The position numbers were made by a program, and so were the translations under genes. A DNA stretch of 64,000 nucleotides. It comes from Actinoplanes sp. L3-i22. GTDB lineage: Bacteria; Actinomycetota; Actinomycetes; Mycobacteriales; Micromonosporaceae. Numbering within the stretch: position 1 is the first letter of the stretch; every line of letters starts with the position of its first letter. The stretch covers positions 7,200,501 to 7,264,500 of the forward strand of contig NZ_AP024745.1 of the NCBI RefSeq assembly GCF_019704555.1, written 5' to 3'. Shown piece after piece: positions 33,536-42,958 of this stretch. The notes under the pieces are model-generated. The model worked only from the letters and a program-made list of their open reading frames with translations, had not been told where the DNA came from and did not search any database.

Positions 33536-34540
33536 GTGACTGCAACGATCGACCGCGCCCGCCCGGCTGAGGACTCCGACGACGACCAGCAGGAACCCTC
33601 GCCCGTCACGCAGGCCTATGTGGACGTCGACACCGTCAAGGCCTATCTGCGCGAGATCGGCCGGGTCCCCCTGCTCACCGCCGAGCAGGAGGTGGCGATC
33701 GCCAAGCGCATCGAGGCCGGGCTGTATGCGACCGAGCTGCTGCGCGCCCATGACGAGTCCGAGCAGAAAGTGGCCGCCGACCGCCTGCGGGACCTGCGAT
33801 TCATCGCCCGTGACGGGGAGCGCGCGAAAAGCCATCTGCTGGAGGCGAACCTGCGTCTGGTCGTCAGCATCGCGAAACGCTACAGCGGCCGGAGCATGCC
33901 GTTTCTCGACCTGATCCAGGAGGGAAATGTCGGCCTGATCCGCGCGGCCGAGAAATTCGATTACACCAAGGGCTTCAAATTCTCCACCTATGCGACATGG
34001 TGGATCCGGCAGGCCATTTCCCGCGCGATGGCCGACCAGGGCCGCACGATCCGCATCCCGGTGCACATGGTCGAGCTGATCAACAAGCTGGTCCGCGTCC
34101 AGCGGGAGATGCTGCACCAGCTGGGCCGCGAGGCCACCCCGGTCGAGCTGGGCCAGGAGATGGACCTCCCGCCGGAGAAGGTGCTCGAGATCCAGCAGTA
34201 CGCCCGCGAGCCGATCTCGCTCGACCAGGGCGTCGGCTCGGAGGGCGACGCCCAGTTCGGCGACTTCATCGAGGACACCGACGCGGTCGTCGCGCTGGAC
34301 GCGGTGAGCTTCGCCCTGCTGCGTGACCAGTTGGAGACGATCCTGGCCACGCTCACCGAGCGCGAGGCCGGCGTGGTCCGGCTCCGCTTCGGCCTGAGCG
34401 ACGGCGTGCCGCGCACCCTGGACGAGATCGGCCAGGTCTACGGCGTCACCCGCGAGCGCATCCGCCAGATCGAGATGAAGACCATGTCAAAACTGCGCCA
34501 CCCGGCCCGCTCCGGCACCCTGCGCGACTACCTGGTCTAA
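33536..34540 (+). CDS. RNA polymerase sigma factor, sigma-70 group 2 (HrdB/SigB-like)
   Basis: The 334-residue protein contains region 1.2 ([22 protein letters not shown]), the core binding region 2 ([39 protein letters not shown]), region 3 and a complete region 4 ([20 protein letters not shown]). It lacks the long acidic N terminus of a primary sigma factor, which places it in group 2 (HrdA/C/D-like). Such factors direct stationary or stress transcription using near-consensus promoters. GTG 33536 is the only sensible start. It is followed by a 9-bp minisatellite. Confidence 0.92.
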   Translation: MTATIDRARPAEDSDDDQQEPSPVTQAYVDVDTVKAYLREIGRVPLLTAEQEVAIAKRIEAGLYATELLRAHDESEQKVAADRLRDLRFIARDGERAKSHLLEANLRLVVSIAKRYSGRSMPFLDLIQEGNVGLIRAAEKFDYTKGFKFSTYATWWIRQAISRAMADQGRTIRIPVHMVELINKLVRVQREMLHQLGREATPVELGQEMDLPPEKVLEIQQYAREPISLDQGVGSEGDAQFGDFIEDTDAVVALDAVSFALLRDQLETILATLTEREAGVVRLRFGLSDGVPRTLDEIGQVYGVTRERIRQIEMKTMSKLRHPARSGTLRDYLV

Positions 34541-34580
34541 AGGCCAAGGACAAAACCCTTCCGCCGTACGGCGTCAGCCC

Positions 34581-34963
34581 CGCCACGCCGCCACGCCGCC
34601 ACGCCGCCACGCCGCCACGCCGCCACGCCGCCACGCCGCCACGCCGCCACGCCGCCACGCCGCCACGCCGCCACGCCGCCACGCCGCCACGCCGCCACGC
34701 CGCCACGCCGCCACGCCGCCACGCCGCCACGCCGCCACGCCGCCACGCCGCCACGCCGCCACGCCGCCACGCCGCCACGCCGCCACGCCGCCACGCCGCC
34801 ACGCCGCCACGCCGCCACGCCGCCACGCCGCCACGCCGCCACGCCGCCACGCCGCCACGCCGCCACGCCGCCACGCCGCCACGCCGCCACGCCGCCACGC
34901 CGCCACGCCGCCACGCCGCCACGCCGCCACGCCGCCACGCCGCCACGCCGCCACGCCGCCACG
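34581..34963. repeat. Minisatellite of about 42.6 perfect 9-bp units
   Basis: The unit cgccacgcc is repeated without visible error over 383 bp. All six frames are open or nearly so, giving spurious ORFs of AWRRGGV repeats. It fills the space between the convergent sigma factor and PurU genes. Array homogeneity suggests recent expansion; length may vary between cells or be uncertain in assembly. Confidence 0.95.
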
Positions 34964-34968
34964 GATCA

Positions 34969-36249
34969 TTATGAAAAAACGATCGTGTGGTTACCGTCGC
35001 GGATCACCCGATCCTGGCTGTGCCACAGAACCGCTCGCGAGAGCACGTCCCGCTCCACGTCAGCACCACGTCGTTGCAGCTCAGCGACGGTATGCGCATG
35101 ACTGACCCGGACCACGTCCTGCTCGATGATTGGCCCCTCGTCCAGATCCACGGTGACGTAGTGCGCGGTAGCACCGACGAGTTTGACACCCCGAGCCTTG
35201 GCCTTGGCATATGGACCGGCACCGATAAAAGCGGGCAGAAAGCTGTGATGGATATTGATGATCGGAACACCGACACGCTCGATGAAGTCGCCGGAAAGAA
35301 TCTGCATGTACCGGGCGAGAACCACGAAGTCGACGTTCCCAGCAAGCAGCCGCAGATGCTCGGCCTCGGCGGCGGATTTATCCGGCCCCGCGGACGGCAC
35401 ATGAAAGAACGGAATACCGAAAGACCGAACCTCGTCAGCCGTGTCCGGATGGTTGGAAATTACCATCGCAACGCTGATCGGCAGCTCACCGCGACGGTGC
35501 CGCCAGAGCAGGTCCACCAGGCAGTGGTCGGCCTTGGAGGCGAAAATTGCCACCCGCTTCCGAGCCCCGGAGTCACGTAGCGTGAATTCGAGCTCCAAAC
35601 CCTGCTCCAGCAGGTCCTTCTCGATCCTCGGCAGAACAGCTTTGAGCCCGTCGCAAGTGAAGACCGTGCGCTGAAAGAAAGCTCCGCCATGCGGATTGTC
35701 CGAGTACTGATCCAACGAAACGATGTTCGCCCCGCGCCGGGCGAGCACCGCGCTGACCGCCGCGACGATCCCAGTGCGGTCGCGGCCGTGCACGATCAGG
35801 ACAGCCTGTTCCGCAGTGACCGGAGCGGGACCGACGAACCTGGCGCTACCGGCGGCGCCAACGGCCCCGGCGACGTCGGCGGCGTCGGCGGACCCCGCGC
35901 TGCCGGCTGACCCGGCGGTATCTGCGGACCCTGCAATACCTGCGGTGCCTACGGCGGCGGACCCCGCGGTGCCGTCAGACCCAGCGATACCTGCGGTGTC
36001 GGCGGACCCGGCGATACCTGCGGACCCAGGGATACTCGCAGTGCCAGCGGCAGACCCGGCGGCACCGACGGACCCGGCGACACTCGCAGTGCCGGCAGCA
36101 GACCCGGCGGCACCGACGGACCCGGCGACACTCGCAGTGCCCACGGCAGACCCGGCGGCGTCGGCGGATCCCGCGGTGCCGATGGACCCGGCGGAGCCAG
36201 CGGTGTCGGTGGGGCCGGTGGGGCCGGTGGGCTGGCTGGTGAGCGTCAA
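34969..36249 (-). CDS. purU: Formyltetrahydrofolate deformylase with repeat-rich N-terminal extension
   Basis: Residues from about 147 onward match PurU: an ACT domain (VLIVHGRDRTGIVAAVSAVL) and a formyltransferase-like domain with INIHHSFLPAF, GATAHYV and LDEGPIIEQD containing the Asn-His-Asp catalytic set. It hydrolyses 10-formyl-THF to THF and formate. The first ~145 residues are Gly/Ala/Ser/Thr repeats (AGSADTAGIAGS type) absent from normal PurU (about 285 residues). No start codon lies between repeats and ACT domain, so at least part of the repeat tract must be translated. TTG 36249 is two bases after the metF stop. Confidence 0.88.
   Translation of the reverse strand: MTLTSQPTGPTGPTDTAGSAGSIGTAGSADAAGSAVGTASVAGSVGAAGSAAGTASVAGSVGAAGSAAGTASIPGSAGIAGSADTAGIAGSDGTAGSAAVGTAGIAGSADTAGSAGSAGSADAADVAGAVGAAGSARFVGPAPVTAEQAVLIVHGRDRTGIVAAVSAVLARRGANIVSLDQYSDNPHGGAFFQRTVFTCDGLKAVLPRIEKDLLEQGLELEFTLRDSGARKRVAIFASKADHCLVDLLWRHRRGELPISVAMVISNHPDTADEVRSFGIPFFHVPSAGPDKSAAEAEHLRLLAGNVDFVVLARYMQILSGDFIERVGVPIINIHHSFLPAFIGAGPYAKAKARGVKLVGATAHYVTVDLDEGPIIEQDVVRVSHAHTVAELQRRGADVERDVLSRAVLWHSQDRVIRDGNHTIVFS
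35835..36240 (-). repeat. In-frame minisatellite in the purU 5' region
   Basis: Imperfect units of about 12-24 bp, centred on GCCGGGTCCGCC-type sequence, encode AGS/GTA repeats; one 48-bp block is present twice almost exactly. The tract sits between the metF stop and the conserved PurU domain and keeps the reading frame. Confidence 0.8.
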
Positions 36250-36251
36250 CG

Positions 36252-37106
36252 TCAGCTCGCTTTCCGGAAGTCGTGGATCCAGTCCGAGGTCGCGCGCAGC
36301 CCACCGAAGGTGTAGAAGTGCAGCTTGACCTGGCCATGGACGTCGGGGTGGTAGTCGGTCGCCAGCGCGCGAAGGAATTTTTCGGGGCCGGCGGTGCCCA
36401 TCAGGTTGGTAAGTGACAGGCCGTACTTCTTGGCGATCGACGCGCTGGTGCCGACACCGAATCGCGCCGCGTAGCGCATCAGGCGCCGGACTCCGGCCGG
36501 CCCGGGGACGCCGACCCGCACCGGCAGGTCGATGCCCAGCTCACGGACGCGGGCGATCCAGTCCAGCACCGGATCGACGTCGAAACCGAACTGGGTGATG
36601 ATCTCCCCAGCCAGCCCGTGCGCCTGCAATGCGGTGGATTTTTCCTTCAAAGCCGACCACAGCGCGGAATCCGCGATGTCAGGGTGGCCTTCCGGGTAAC
36701 CGGCGACGCTGACCCGCCGTACGGCGAAATCTTCCAACAACCCGGACTCGATCAGCGAGAGCGCGTCGGGAAATGGGCCGTGGGGTTCGGCGGGGTCGCC
36801 GCCGACGGCGAAAATTTCCTTCTGGGTGCCGTCCGCGCTCAGCGCGGCGAGAAATTCCTTCAGGTCTTCGCAGGAGGTCAGACGGCGGGCGGAGACGTGC
36901 GGTACCGGCACGAAGCCCTGTTCGCGGACCGTGCGGGCGGCGGCCCGGCGCATCGGCAGATCCTCGTTGCCGAGGAAGGTGACGTTGATCCTGGTACCGG
37001 GTGGGATGGCGCCGCGGGCGTCGATGACCTCGGCGGCGTCCTTGCCGGTCATCTCCAGGGAGAAGTCGCGCAGCAGCAGGGCCGGGCGCGTGATCGCTGT
37101 TGTCAT
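36252..37106 (-). CDS. metF: Methylenetetrahydrofolate reductase
   Basis: The 284-residue TIM-barrel protein has the MetF pattern: SLEMTGKD at the N terminus, VTFLGNED, PVPHVSARR, FAVGGDPAEPHGPF, VAGYPEGHPD (FAD site) and IITQFGFDVDPVLDW. It normally reduces 5,10-methylene-THF to 5-methyl-THF; in O-demethylation clusters it works in reverse or balances methyl-THF made by LigM. GGAG precedes ATG 37106. It lies directly upstream of purU and downstream of ligM on the same strand. Confidence 0.92.
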   Translation of the reverse strand: MTTAITRPALLLRDFSLEMTGKDAAEVIDARGAIPPGTRINVTFLGNEDLPMRRAAARTVREQGFVPVPHVSARRLTSCEDLKEFLAALSADGTQKEIFAVGGDPAEPHGPFPDALSLIESGLLEDFAVRRVSVAGYPEGHPDIADSALWSALKEKSTALQAHGLAGEIITQFGFDVDPVLDWIARVRELGIDLPVRVGVPGPAGVRRLMRYAARFGVGTSASIAKKYGLSLTNLMGTAGPEKFLRALATDYHPDVHGQVKLHFYTFGGLRATSDWIHDFRKAS

Positions 37107-37352
37107 TCCGCTCCTCAGAGGAGGGCTGCTCAGGGGTTGTTCTGGTCATCCGGGCCGTCGCGCAAGCCACGTCGACCGCGAGCTGTGGCCGTCCTCGCGG
37201 GGTGGCGGCGCGAGCTCGCCACCGAGAACTGACCGGAAACGCATATGGGCAAGCCAATCAGGAAGGCAGTCCGTCGAATCGCAGGGAGCAGGCGGGCCCG
37301 AGCCGGATGGACGGGGCTGGATGAACCGGTCGGACAGGCGCGGCCGGACAGG

Positions 37353-37402
37353 CGCGGGCAGATCGGCGCGGGCAGATCGGCGCGGGCAGATCGGCGCGGG
37401 TG
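37353..37402. repeat. Short tandem array 3' of ligM
   Basis: Three perfect 15-bp units (cgcgggcagatcggcg type) and two degenerate upstream relatives (cgcggccggaca, ggcgcggg) end four bases before the ligM stop. The remaining ligM-metF spacer (37107-37350) shows no other gene. Confidence 0.75.
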
Positions 37403-37405
37403 GGG

Positions 37406-38728
37406 TCAATCCTGGCGGTAGCGGGTGCGGGCGTGCTCGTTGTAAGGGGCGGGCTGGACCGTGGCTCGGATGCGTGGGAACTCGGGGCTGCTGCCGTCGC
37501 CCGGATGCTCGCCCCAGACCACCTCCACCTGCGTGCCGGGAGTTGCGAACTCCGGGCTGACCAGCGATAGTGCCAGGACGGATCGGTACGGGTCGAGGGT
37601 GGCGAGGTGGTAGGTCGTGCCGGCCAGGCCGTGGTTCGTCTCGATCCGGTGCCGGGAGTAGCTGAGGACGAAGCCGGGGTCGTCGCCGAGCACCCGGCGG
37701 ACGTCGTCGTTGTCGAGCACGAGGGTCACCTTCTGCCACCGCACGTTGTCGCGGGCCTTCAGTAGGGCGTCACGGCCGATGAAGTCGTGACCGAGATGGA
37801 TCAGGCGGCCGTAGCCCAGTTCGTACGGAGTGACGTAGTAGTCCTCGATGTCGGCGGAGTGGAAACTTCCGTGCAGCGGCCGCTGTCCCTCGATGCCGAA
37901 CAACGGGACCCACCGCCGGTAATCCTCGAGCGCCGGATCGGTGTAGATGCCCGGGGTCGGCGACGGGATCCAGCCGGACTCGACCGACGCGGTGGTGTAG
38001 GCGAGCGCGCCGACCCGGATCACGCCGAGCGGCTCACCGGCCGTGAGCAGCGATTCCAGGACGAAGTCGCCGTCGGCCCAGTCGCCGATGAACTCGTATC
38101 CAGCCTGGCCGGCCATCCCGTGCCGGAGTGCCTTGAAGGTCCGCCCGCCGAGTGCGACCGGTGTCCAGTGGAAAAATTTCGTCGGCTGGAGCGGACCGTC
38201 GAAGACGCTTTCCACCAACTGTTGGGCGAGCGGACCCTGCACCTGGTAGCGGAAGAGCCCGGGGTCCGCGTGGTCCCGGCGATAGGCCGACGACGGGTCG
38301 GTGGTGAAGCTGACGTCGTATCCGCCCTGCTCACCGTGGTACTGGACCCAGTGCTGCGAGGCCGGGATGCCGGAGAGCAGGTAACGCTGTTCGGCTTCGC
38401 GAGCCAGGATGCCGTCGGTGACGATGAATCCGCGTTCGGTGACCGGGACGATCTGCTTGGCCTGGCCGATCGCGAACGTCTCGTAGTTGTTGGCGCTGAC
38501 CGCGGCGAGAAGTTTCGTCGCGTCCGGGCCCTCGATGACCATGTCGTACATGTGGTGGGACAGGTTCGAGACGGCGACGCCCTCGTGCCAGGCGCGCTGT
38601 TCGGTGCGCCAGCCGGCGTACTCGCGATCGACGACCTCCGGGGTCCAGGGCACGGCGCCCGGTTTCCACAGCAACCGGACCGGTGAACCGGCCTTGTCGA
38701 TGCCGTCCTGAAGGGTGGGTGCGGTCAT
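37406..38728 (-). CDS. ligM: THF-dependent O-demethylase, LigM/DesA family
   Basis: The 440-residue GcvT-fold protein follows Sphingobium LigM/DesA across its length: WRTEQRAWHEGVAV, HHMYDMVI, KQIVPVTERGFIVTDGIL, RYQVQGPLA, ALRHGMAGQAGYEF, SGWIPSPTPGIYT, SFHSADIEDYYVTPYELGYG and HDFIGRDAL. LigM transfers the O-methyl group of vanillate-type aromatics to THF, giving 5-methyl-THF. The metF and purU genes downstream fit recycling of that carbon. The exact aromatic substrate is unknown. GGAGG precedes ATG 38728. LacI-type control is likely from 39096-40025. Confidence 0.85.
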   Translation of the reverse strand: MTAPTLQDGIDKAGSPVRLLWKPGAVPWTPEVVDREYAGWRTEQRAWHEGVAVSNLSHHMYDMVIEGPDATKLLAAVSANNYETFAIGQAKQIVPVTERGFIVTDGILAREAEQRYLLSGIPASQHWVQYHGEQGGYDVSFTTDPSSAYRRDHADPGLFRYQVQGPLAQQLVESVFDGPLQPTKFFHWTPVALGGRTFKALRHGMAGQAGYEFIGDWADGDFVLESLLTAGEPLGVIRVGALAYTTASVESGWIPSPTPGIYTDPALEDYRRWVPLFGIEGQRPLHGSFHSADIEDYYVTPYELGYGRLIHLGHDFIGRDALLKARDNVRWQKVTLVLDNDDVRRVLGDDPGFVLSYSRHRIETNHGLAGTTYHLATLDPYRSVLALSLVSPEFATPGTQVEVVWGEHPGDGSSPEFPRIRATVQPAPYNEHARTRYRQD

Positions 38729-38772
38729 TTGCTTCGCCTCCTGCGGTCCTGGCCTGCGCTACTGAATCGAGC

Positions 38773-38793
38773 TAGCGCTAAACCGATCTAGTT
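38773..38793 (-). promoter_or_regulatory. Probable LacI operator upstream of ligM
   Basis: TAGCGCTA (38773-38780) is a perfect 8-bp palindrome with the central CG of LacI-family operators, extended by AT-rich flanks. A second interrupted palindrome AAC-N7-GTT follows at 38781-38793. They lie 45-65 bases upstream of the ligM start. Confidence 0.5.
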
Positions 38794-38914
38794 GCGAAAG
38801 CTACAGCCGTGTTACGAGACGACGCAAGACACGCCTCGGGCCCCCGACCGCACCTCTGCCGCAAGCAAAGCTTGTGCGCCACGTCGGCCCCAAAACGGCG
38901 CGCCCAAGGCGGGC

Positions 38915-39090
38915 GGGGCGAGGGCGAGGCGGGGCGGCGCGGCAGAGGGGCGCGGCGCGGGGCGCAGGAATGCGGCGCTGCGCGGGGCGGCGCGGAGGAA
39001 TGCGGCGCAGGGCGGGGACGGCGCGAGGCGGGGACGGCGCGGGGCGGGGCGGCGCGGGGCGGGGCGGGGCGGCGCGGGGCGGGGTGTCGC
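38915..39090 (+). repeat. G-rich imperfect repeat tract
   Basis: GGGGCGGCGCG-type units with two copies of AGGAATGCGGCGC fill the space 3' of the LacI gene. Runs of three to four G recur every 6-10 bases on the plus strand, so quadruplex formation is plausible. The rest of 38794-39095 shows no gene. Confidence 0.75.
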
Positions 39091-39095
39091 TGGGG

Positions 39096-40025
39096 TCAGG
39101 CGGTCTGGCGGATCAGGACCTGGGCGGGGGCAGAGGACAGGCCGGCCGCGTCCAGGCCGAGGAGCTCGCGGGCCGCCACCCGGCCGTGGGCCTCGGCGTC
39201 GATGTGGATCGTGGTCAGGGCCGGCGTGAACAGCGCCCCGTACTCGTTGTCGTCGAAGCCGATGACCGCGCAGTCCCCCGGGACCCGCAGTCCGAGATCG
39301 GTCAGTGCGGTCACCGCCCGCAACGCCACGTCGTCGTCGTGGGCGGCGATCGCGGTCACCGCCGGCTCCTGCTCGCGGAACGCCCGCACGGCGTCCACCG
39401 CCGCCGGGCGGGAACGCGGGATCACCAGGCAGCGCAGCGCGGGCAGGCCCAGCCGACCGGCCGCCAGCTGCGAGAACTCGAGGCGGATCTCGCGCAGCGG
39501 CGCCTCGTCGGGCAGCGCCAGCGCGACCTCGGTGTGCCCCTGTTCCGCGAGGTAGCCGATCTGCAGCGCGGTGTGCGCGGCGAGCCCGTCACGCCAGCCG
39601 CCGCTGAGGTCCTCCAGCGCGTGACCGGTCCGGTACACCTCCCCGAACCGCAGGACCGCCCGCGGACTGATCGCGTCGAGCACCTGCTCGGCGGCCTCCG
39701 GAGCAGTCGGCCCGTGCCGCACCACCAGCACGTAGCCGTGCGCGGAGAGCTCCTGGTCGAGGCCGCGGAGGTAGCTCCGGGAGTAGTTGCCCTCGAGCCC
39801 GCTCTCGATGAACAGCACCACGATCCGGGACGATCCCTCGCGCAGCGCCCGCGCGATCCCGTGCGGTTTGTACCCGAGTTCCCGCACCACTCGCAGCACT
39901 TTTTCCCGAGTCGCCGCGGAGATCGTCTGGTTCGGGGTGTCATTGAGCACGAAGCTGACCGTCGCGCGCGAGACCCCGCTCGCCGCCGCAACGTCCTTCA
40001 GCGTCGCCCGTCGCCCCTCTGCCAC
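39096..40025 (-). CDS. LacI-family transcriptional regulator
   Basis: The 309-residue protein has the LacI HTH (TLKDVAAASGVSRATVSFVLND) and hinge (LGYKPHGIARALR) followed by a periplasmic-binding-type sensor domain (VIGFDDNEYGALFTPALTTI). GTG 40025 follows TACTGT (40032-40037) by six bases, so translation is probably leaderless. It is upstream of, and in the same orientation as, ligM-metF-purU and is their probable regulator, perhaps sensing an aromatic or sugar derivative. Confidence 0.9.
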   Translation of the reverse strand: MAEGRRATLKDVAAASGVSRATVSFVLNDTPNQTISAATREKVLRVVRELGYKPHGIARALREGSSRIVVLFIESGLEGNYSRSYLRGLDQELSAHGYVLVVRHGPTAPEAAEQVLDAISPRAVLRFGEVYRTGHALEDLSGGWRDGLAAHTALQIGYLAEQGHTEVALALPDEAPLREIRLEFSQLAAGRLGLPALRCLVIPRSRPAAVDAVRAFREQEPAVTAIAAHDDDVALRAVTALTDLGLRVPGDCAVIGFDDNEYGALFTPALTTIHIDAEAHGRVAARELLGLDAAGLSSAPAQVLIRQTA

Positions 40026-40131
40026 GCCCTGACAGTACCGACCACCACACCGCGCGAGGTCGGCGCACCGGAAATCAGGCATGCCACACATTACCCATTT
40101 GTTTCCACCAATTCCCCATTAAGAACTTACG

Positions 40132-40161
40132 TTGACCTTGGCAAATGCAAGGCCATAGGCT
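40132..40161 (+). promoter_or_regulatory. Promoter of the M14 peptidase gene
   Basis: -35 TTGACC (40132-40137) and -10 TAGGCT (40156-40161) are 18 bp apart. A GGGAAGGGAA ribosome site precedes ATG 40205. Confidence 0.7.
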
Positions 40162-40204
40162 GCGGGGAATTTGACACTATTTTCGGGAAGGGAACGAGCA
40201 CACG

Positions 40205-42958
40205 ATGCGGATTCCGATAGCAGGCGCCGCGGCGGTCCTGATGGCCGTCGCCCTGGCACCGGCTCCAGCGAGCGCCACACCCCCGGGCGCCTCCTGCAGC
40301 ACCGATCCGTCCGCCCACCTGAGCACGGTGCCGAGCCCCGAGAGCGTCCTCGGGTTCCCGCTCGGCGCGGGCCAGCAGCGGGTGGTCACCAACGGCGAGA
40401 TCCGCGACTATCTGGGCGCGGTCGACAAGGCGTCCGACCGGGTGATCACCGGCACGATGGGAACCAGCGTGCTCGGCCAGCCGCTGCAGTACGCCGTGGT
40501 ATCCAGCAGCAAACAGGCCAAGAAAAGCACCTTGAAGGAAATCTCCGACGAGATCCGCGGCCTGCGGGATCCCCGCACCCTCAAGGCGGACCGGGCGCGC
40601 CGGATCGCGGAGGGCCGGCCGGCCATCGTCTGGATCGCCGGGAACGTGCACGGCGGCGAGACCAGTGGTGCCGACGCCTCGCTCAAGACCCTGTACGAGC
40701 TGGCCGCCGGCCTGTCCTGCGCGGTGCAGCAGCGCAACGACAACCTGATCACGGTCATCCTGCCGACCCAGAACCCGGACGGGCGCGACGCGCTCCGCCG
40801 GCAGAACGAGTTCGGTTTCGACCTGAACCGGGACTGGTTCGCCCGTACGCAAAAAGAAACCGACAGCAAGATCGCGCTGCTGCGGCAATTTCCGCCGCAG
40901 GTTTTCGTCGACGCTCACGAGATGGGCGGGCAACGGTACTTCTTCCCGCCGAACGCGGATCCGATCCACCACGAGATCGCCGACGCGCCGGTCGACTGGA
41001 TCAACCGGATCGGCGCCGCGAACAAGGCGGCCTTCGGCTACAACGGCGCCTGCACCGCGACCGTCACCACCGAGTGCTACTTCAACTACGACACCTATGA
41101 CCTGTTCTACATGGGTTACGGCGACACCGTTCCGGCGACCGGGTTCGGGGCGGCCGGCATGACCTACGAGAAGGGCAGCGCCTCCGCGGTCCAGGACCGG
41201 GTCCAACAGCAGTTCAACACCCAGTGGGCGACGCTGGGCTGGGCGGCCGCCAACAAGCGTGAGGTGCTGACCAGCTACTACAAGATCTGGACGGACGCGC
41301 TCGCTGAGGGCCGGGCCGGCGCGCTCGAGCCCAACCAGGTGGTCCAGCCGGAGAACACGGTGCAGTTCCCGGTCCCGGACATCAAGATCAAGTCCTACTT
41401 CCTGCTGCCGGGCCGCCAGCTCGGTGACGTCCGGCGGCTCGTCGAGCGGCTGCGTGGGATGGACGTCGAGGTCTACGAGGTCACCAAACCGGTCACGGTG
41501 CGTAACGCCCGGATCTTCGGCGGCCGCACCGGCACGAACGTCACGGTGCCGTCCGGCGCGTACTGGATCCCGATGGAGCAACCGCAGAAGCACTGGATCC
41601 AGGCGATCATGGGCGAGGACCCGTACGTGCCGTTCCCGTACTTCTACGACGTGTCGTCCTGGAGCAACCCCCTGCTCATGGGCATCGACACCATCTACAC
41701 CGGCGACGACGTACGGCCCAGGTCCGCTCTGGTCAAGCACATCGAGGGCGGCCGTACGGGGATCGCGCCGCGCACCGGCTCCTACTCGTTCCCGCTCGAC
41801 TCGGCCTCCGCCGCCCAGCTGACGTTCCAGCTGCTCGGCCAGGGTGTCCCGGCGGTCCGCGACGGCAACCTGGTCCGGGTGCCGGCCGCCAGTGTCACGC
41901 CGGCCGTCGACCGGCTCGCGCGGTCACTCGGCGTCACGTTGGAAATTTCCTTCAAACCCGCCCGAGGTACGGCGATCACCCGGCCCGACGTCGGATTGTT
42001 CCGCGGCACCGGAGTCGCCACCACGTCCGGCTCCTACGGCGAGGCGCGCTACGTGCTCGGCGAGCGGTGGGGCCTGAACCTGACGCCGATCACCACCGCC
42101 GACATCAACGACAACACGGCCGCGTTCACCGGCCGGACCGTCCTGATGGTGCCGGACGGCAGCAGCGCCACCGGCGGGCTCACCGCGGCCGGCCAGACCA
42201 ACCTGCGGAACTGGATCGCGCAGGGCCACACCTACATCGGGCTCCGCAACGAGGGCACCCGGGTGGCCCGCGCGGCCGGGCTGACCTCCACCACCGAGAA
42301 GCCCAAGCCGGCGGACTACCTGGTGATCGGCTCGCATCTGCGGGTCGACGTGGACACCAGCAGCCCGGTCGCGGCGGGCCGGCCCGCCGAGGACTTCCAG
42401 TTCAACAACGGCGACCCGATCCTCAACCCCAGCACCACCGGCACGAACGTCGTCGCTTATCCGTCGGATGAAACTTTCTGGCACAACGGCTATACGGTGC
42501 ACGAGGACGTTCTCAAGGGGACGTCGGTGGTGGTCGACGAGCCGACCGGAGCCGGACGGGCGGTGCTTTTCGCCTTCAATCCGCTGTTCCGGGCGTACAA
42601 CGAAAACGGTCTGCAGCTGGTCGCGAACGCGCTGCTCTACCCGGCGGGCACGCCGTCGGCGCGGCGCTCGGCCAGTGCCGATCCGGCCCGCGCGACGGCC
42701 GCGGCCCAGCCGGTGGCGCCGAACCTCGGCGGCGAGTGGCGCCCGGACCGCATCCAGGTGCCGGCCGCCGACCTGGCCCGGGCGCAGGCCGTGGTCAGCC
42801 GGTACACGAACACCGCGACGGCCGCGGTTGTGGGCGACTCGGCGTATCTGACCATTCCGAACCCGGAGGGTCTGCAGTTCGACGAGCACCCGTTCCTGCG
42901 TGACCTGATCGCCGACCTGAAGGCGACCGGAATCCCGCTGCGGTCAATCGTCGGCTGA
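40205..42958 (+). CDS. Secreted M14-family zinc carboxypeptidase
   Basis: A signal peptide (MRIPIAGAAAVLMAVALAPAPASA) leads to an M14 peptidase domain: NVHGGET gives zinc ligands His149 and Glu152, DAHEMGG gives His238, and DLNRDW is typical. The candidate catalytic Glu would lie near 320 (MTYEKGS). The 917-residue length exceeds simple carboxypeptidases; the C-terminal half contains beta-rich and DUF-like segments found in other actinobacterial M14 exoenzymes. It probably degrades extracellular protein or peptidoglycan peptides. Confidence 0.88.
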   Translation: MRIPIAGAAAVLMAVALAPAPASATPPGASCSTDPSAHLSTVPSPESVLGFPLGAGQQRVVTNGEIRDYLGAVDKASDRVITGTMGTSVLGQPLQYAVVSSSKQAKKSTLKEISDEIRGLRDPRTLKADRARRIAEGRPAIVWIAGNVHGGETSGADASLKTLYELAAGLSCAVQQRNDNLITVILPTQNPDGRDALRRQNEFGFDLNRDWFARTQKETDSKIALLRQFPPQVFVDAHEMGGQRYFFPPNADPIHHEIADAPVDWINRIGAANKAAFGYNGACTATVTTECYFNYDTYDLFYMGYGDTVPATGFGAAGMTYEKGSASAVQDRVQQQFNTQWATLGWAAANKREVLTSYYKIWTDALAEGRAGALEPNQVVQPENTVQFPVPDIKIKSYFLLPGRQLGDVRRLVERLRGMDVEVYEVTKPVTVRNARIFGGRTGTNVTVPSGAYWIPMEQPQKHWIQAIMGEDPYVPFPYFYDVSSWSNPLLMGIDTIYTGDDVRPRSALVKHIEGGRTGIAPRTGSYSFPLDSASAAQLTFQLLGQGVPAVRDGNLVRVPAASVTPAVDRLARSLGVTLEISFKPARGTAITRPDVGLFRGTGVATTSGSYGEARYVLGERWGLNLTPITTADINDNTAAFTGRTVLMVPDGSSATGGLTAAGQTNLRNWIAQGHTYIGLRNEGTRVARAAGLTSTTEKPKPADYLVIGSHLRVDVDTSSPVAAGRPAEDFQFNNGDPILNPSTTGTNVVAYPSDETFWHNGYTVHEDVLKGTSVVVDEPTGAGRAVLFAFNPLFRAYNENGLQLVANALLYPAGTPSARRSASADPARATAAAQPVAPNLGGEWRPDRIQVPAADLARAQAVVSRYTNTATAAVVGDSAYLTIPNPEGLQFDEHPFLRDLIADLKATGIPLRSIVG

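Noticed and set aside
34446..34969. Minus-strand ORFs of AWRRGGV repeats
   Set aside because: They are translations of the 9-bp minisatellite in several frames, without ribosome sites or conserved sequence.
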